From Actinomycetes bacterium (GTDB lineage Bacteria; Actinomycetota; Acidimicrobiia; Acidimicrobiales; RAAP-2), in assembly GCA_021807965.1 (NCBI GenBank), contig JAKBCI010000089.1, positions 1-7,079 of the forward strand: DNA of 7,079 bases, written 5' to 3'. The first letter of the stretch is position 1. Every line of letters starts with the position of its first letter. Below the pieces are notes generated by a model. The model made no database searches. It was not told the DNA's origin and worked only from the letters and a program-made list of their open reading frames with translations. This document shows, piece by piece, positions 5,095 to 7,079 of the stretch. The translations under genes and the position numbers were made by a program.

Positions 5095-7079
5095 GACGCC
5101 GCCTCGCGACGCACGCGCTGGCTGACCACTTTCGAGGAAGCTCCCGGCACCATCGTCACGCCGTAGAGTGCGTCCGCGGCTTCCATGGTGCGCTTCTGGT
5201 GAGTAACGATCAAGAGCTGAGCCTCATCGCGGAATTCGTCGACGAGGCTCAAGAATCGCTGCAGATTCACGTCATCGAGCGCCGCCTCAACCTCGTCCAT
5301 CATGTAGAAGGGAGACGGCCGCGAGCGAAAGACGGCGAAGAGGAACGCCAGCGCCGCCATCGAGCGCTCGCCCCCCGAAAGCAGGGAGATGCGACGGACG
5401 TTACGACCCATCGGACGGACCTCTATCTCCACGCCGGTGTTGAGAGGGTCGTCAGGGTCAGTCAGCAGGAGCCGCCCCTGTCCGCCGGGAAACAGCATCC
5501 CGATGAGGTTCGCGAAGTGCTCGTTCACGTCGGCTATCGCCGACGTGAACGTCGACATGATCTCATCGTCGAGGGCTCGCAGCACCTCTTGAAGCTCTCG
5601 GCGAGCGCCGCGAACGTCAGCCACCTGGACGTCTAGCTCCTGGTAGCGCTCCTCGAGCGCGGTCAGCTCGTCAAGGGCGAGCGGGTTGATCGGACCGAGT
5701 GACGACATGCGGGCTTCGAGCTCCGCCACCCGCTGTTCGAGGTCGACGTCGCCGCGAGGGTCCGCGTCGAACACCGACACCTCCTGAGGCTCGACGCCGA
5801 GTTCGCGGCGAATCGTTTCGTGCAGCGTTGAGCGCTTCACCACTACTTCGGCCTGCTCGACCTCGAGGCGACGCCGGTTGTCGAGCAGCACGGTGAGCCG
5901 GTCGTCAGTCTCGTGACGAGCACGTCGAATCTCCTCGAGGCGCTCGCCACTCGCCCGTGACGCCTCTACTTGTTCGCGATACGTCGAGTCCAGCGCCTCG
6001 TGGGCGAGCGCCACGTCGTTCGAGGCGCGCGTCACCAGTGCGGCTAATCGGGCGAGCGCGGCGAGGTCGAATTCGAGCCGCTCGCGTCTCGACGCCGCCC
6101 GCTGGCGCTCGTCCACGTGGCCCGCAAGACGTCGCTCAATCTCGTCTCGCCGCGTTGTCATCAACCGACGTCGCTCACCGAGCTCGGCGTCGTGACGCGC
6201 CAGTGCCTCGGCCGCGACGTCCAACGCGCGCCGCTCCCGATCAAGCTCATCGAGGGCTCGCTGCGCGGCGGCCCGTCGAGCCGCCATCTCGTCACGGGAC
6301 CGCTCGAGTTCGCTCAATCGCGACCGTTCGACGAGCAACTCACCGTCGAGGCGTGTCCACTCGTCGTCGAGTGACGCCGCCTCGCTCTCCAGTGCGTCGA
6401 TGCGCAACTCGTACTCGCGAACGCGTTCACGCCCCCGTTCGGCGTCCTTCGCGAGTCGGGCCGCTTCGGCCTCGGTGGTGCTCACTCGCGCCACGGCCTC
6501 AGCGAGCGCCTGACGCGCGGCGTCGAGGGCCTGACTGGCGCGTTCGAAACTCGCTCGACGTGGTTCGACCGATATCGCGGCCTGCGCCGCGGCGTCAAGT
6601 GCCGCGTCGACCGCGGCTCGAGTGACGACCGCGCGTCCCGACGCGACGCGCCAACCCGAGGCGGCGAATCGATCACCGTCACGAGTCACGACGACGAGGT
6701 CGGGGTGGGCGACGGCGATCTCGATCGCCGCGTCCCAACTGTTCGCGAGAAAGGCCCGCGCAAAGAGGGCGTCGAGCACGCGCTCCACGTGGGCGGGCGC
6801 GTCGCGGCGCGCGCGGACGAGGTCGCGCACCGCAAGGCAGCCCTCGGGCCTCGGCACGACGTCCACCCGTGCGTCGCCGACGGCGAGCACCATCCCCGGT
6901 CCGCCCGCCTCGCGCAGCACCTGGAGCGCGGCGCGAGCCGACCCGCGACCGTCAACAACCATCGCGCCCACCGACGCGCCAGCGGCCGACTCGATGGCTC
7001 GCTCGGCGCCCGCCTCCACGTCGATCAACTCGAGAAACGGGCCGAGCACGCCATCGAGCTCGCTCAACAGCTCGCGCCC
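5091..7079 (-). CDS. smc: Chromosome partition protein Smc, C-terminal part (5' end outside window)
   Basis: SMC dimers with ScpA/ScpB form the ATP-driven condensin that compacts and segregates the chromosome. The window holds the last 662 residues; the frame is still open at the right edge, so the ATG-side half is missing. The visible part starts within the hinge dimerisation domain (LGPFLELIDVEAGAERAIES at 12-31, ending near residue 150). A long charged coiled-coil arm rich in Glu, Arg and Ala follows (about 172-455), then LGPINPLALDE (461-471) and the C-terminal ATPase head: NEHFANLIGMLFPGGQGRL (519-537), the ABC signature LSGGERSMAALAF (567-579), Walker B and D-loop FYMMDEVEAALDDVNLQRF (591-609), and VTHQKRTME with the switch His (625-633). 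About 510 residues follow the hinge, as expected for a full-size bacterial Smc. The stop overlaps ftsY by 4 bases. Confidence 0.97.
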   Translation of the reverse strand, partial: GRELLSELDGVLGPFLELIDVEAGAERAIESAAGASVGAMVVDGRGSARAALQVLREAGGPGMVLAVGDARVDVVPRPEGCLAVRDLVRARRDAPAHVERVLDALFARAFLANSWDAAIEIAVAHPDLVVVTRDGDRFAASGWRVASGRAVVTRAAVDAALDAAAQAAISVEPRRASFERASQALDAARQALAEAVARVSTTEAEAARLAKDAERGRERVREYELRIDALESEAASLDDEWTRLDGELLVERSRLSELERSRDEMAARRAAAQRALDELDRERRALDVAAEALARHDAELGERRRLMTTRRDEIERRLAGHVDERQRAASRRERLEFDLAALARLAALVTRASNDVALAHEALDSTYREQVEASRASGERLEEIRRARHETDDRLTVLLDNRRRLEVEQAEVVVKRSTLHETIRRELGVEPQEVSVFDADPRGDVDLEQRVAELEARMSSLGPINPLALDELTALEERYQELDVQVADVRGARRELQEVLRALDDEIMSTFTSAIADVNEHFANLIGMLFPGGQGRLLLTDPDDPLNTGVEIEVRPMGRNVRRISLLSGGERSMAALAFLFAVFRSRPSPFYMMDEVEAALDDVNLQRFLSLVDEFRDEAQLLIVTHQKRTMEAADALYGVTMVPGASSKVVSQRVRREAAS
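5522..5551. repeat. Perfect 13-bp inverted repeat with 4-base loop inside smc
   Basis: The arms at 5522-5534 and 5539-5551 (CGTTCACGTCGGC and GCCGACGTGAACG) are exact reverse complements, separated by TATC. In smc mRNA this would fold into a 13-bp, G/C-rich hairpin with a GAUA loop. It covers codons for FTSAIADVNE, at the conserved entry to the ATPase head, and the loop includes an ATA isoleucine codon, which is rare in GC-rich genomes. No U-tract follows, so it is not a standard terminator. Its role is unknown. Confidence 0.6.

Noticed and set aside
5957..6625. Plus-strand open frame of 222 codons opposite the smc coiled coil
   Set aside because: The translation is dominated by Arg, Pro and Ala, as expected from reading a Glu/Arg/Ala-rich coiled-coil gene backwards. 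No ribosome-binding site or family motif was seen.
1..7079. A hidden novel system, mobile element, CRISPR array or tRNA
   Set aside because: Every gene belongs to a known housekeeping family in a known order, gaps are at most 60 bases, and no direct-repeat array, transposase, integrase or tRNA-like cloverleaf was seen.

Overview
This GC-rich window reads as a stretch of actinobacterial chromosome. The evidence is the gene order smc-ftsY-ffh-rpsP-khpA-rimM-trmD-rplS, an FtsY with an N-terminal membrane anchor, strong G/C bias at third codon positions, frequent GTG starts, and a last gene of the DUF2469 family, which is essentially restricted to Actinobacteria. The tight packing, without the nitrogen-regulation genes (amt-glnB-glnD) that lie between ftsY and ffh in Mycobacterium, suggests a lineage away from the mycobacteria, possibly Acidimicrobiia. 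That class assignment is inference only.

All nine genes lie on the minus strand, so transcription runs from high to low coordinates. In transcription order they are: smc (C-terminal part, cut by the right edge), ftsY, ffh, rpsP, khpA, rimM, trmD, rplS, and a DUF2469 gene cut by the left edge. Coding density is almost complete. The largest gap is 60 bases (ffh-rpsP), followed by 33 bases (trmD-rplS) and 16 bases (ftsY-ffh). Three junctions (smc/ftsY, rpsP/khpA, rimM/trmD) are the same 4-base GTGA overlap, in which a GTG start shares bases with the upstream TGA stop. Five of the eight visible starts are GTG. No stretch of 300 bases lacks a gene.

The genes form a growth-linked housekeeping operon: chromosome condensation (SMC), co-translational membrane targeting (the SRP GTPase Ffh and its receptor FtsY), ribosomal proteins uS16 and bL19, 30S maturation (RimM), tRNA m1G37 methylation (TrmD) and a small KH RNA-binding protein (KhpA).

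I see no mobile element, tRNA, rRNA, CRISPR array, defence module or undescribed system. The points worth a second look are smaller. They are a perfect 13-bp inverted repeat with a 4-base loop inside smc, two abutting small inverted repeats in the ffh-rpsP gap, a Glu at the catalytic Asp position of TrmD, a non-canonical G4 motif in Ffh, an acidic N-terminal extension on KhpA, and the absence of lepB/rnhB between rplS and the DUF2469 gene.
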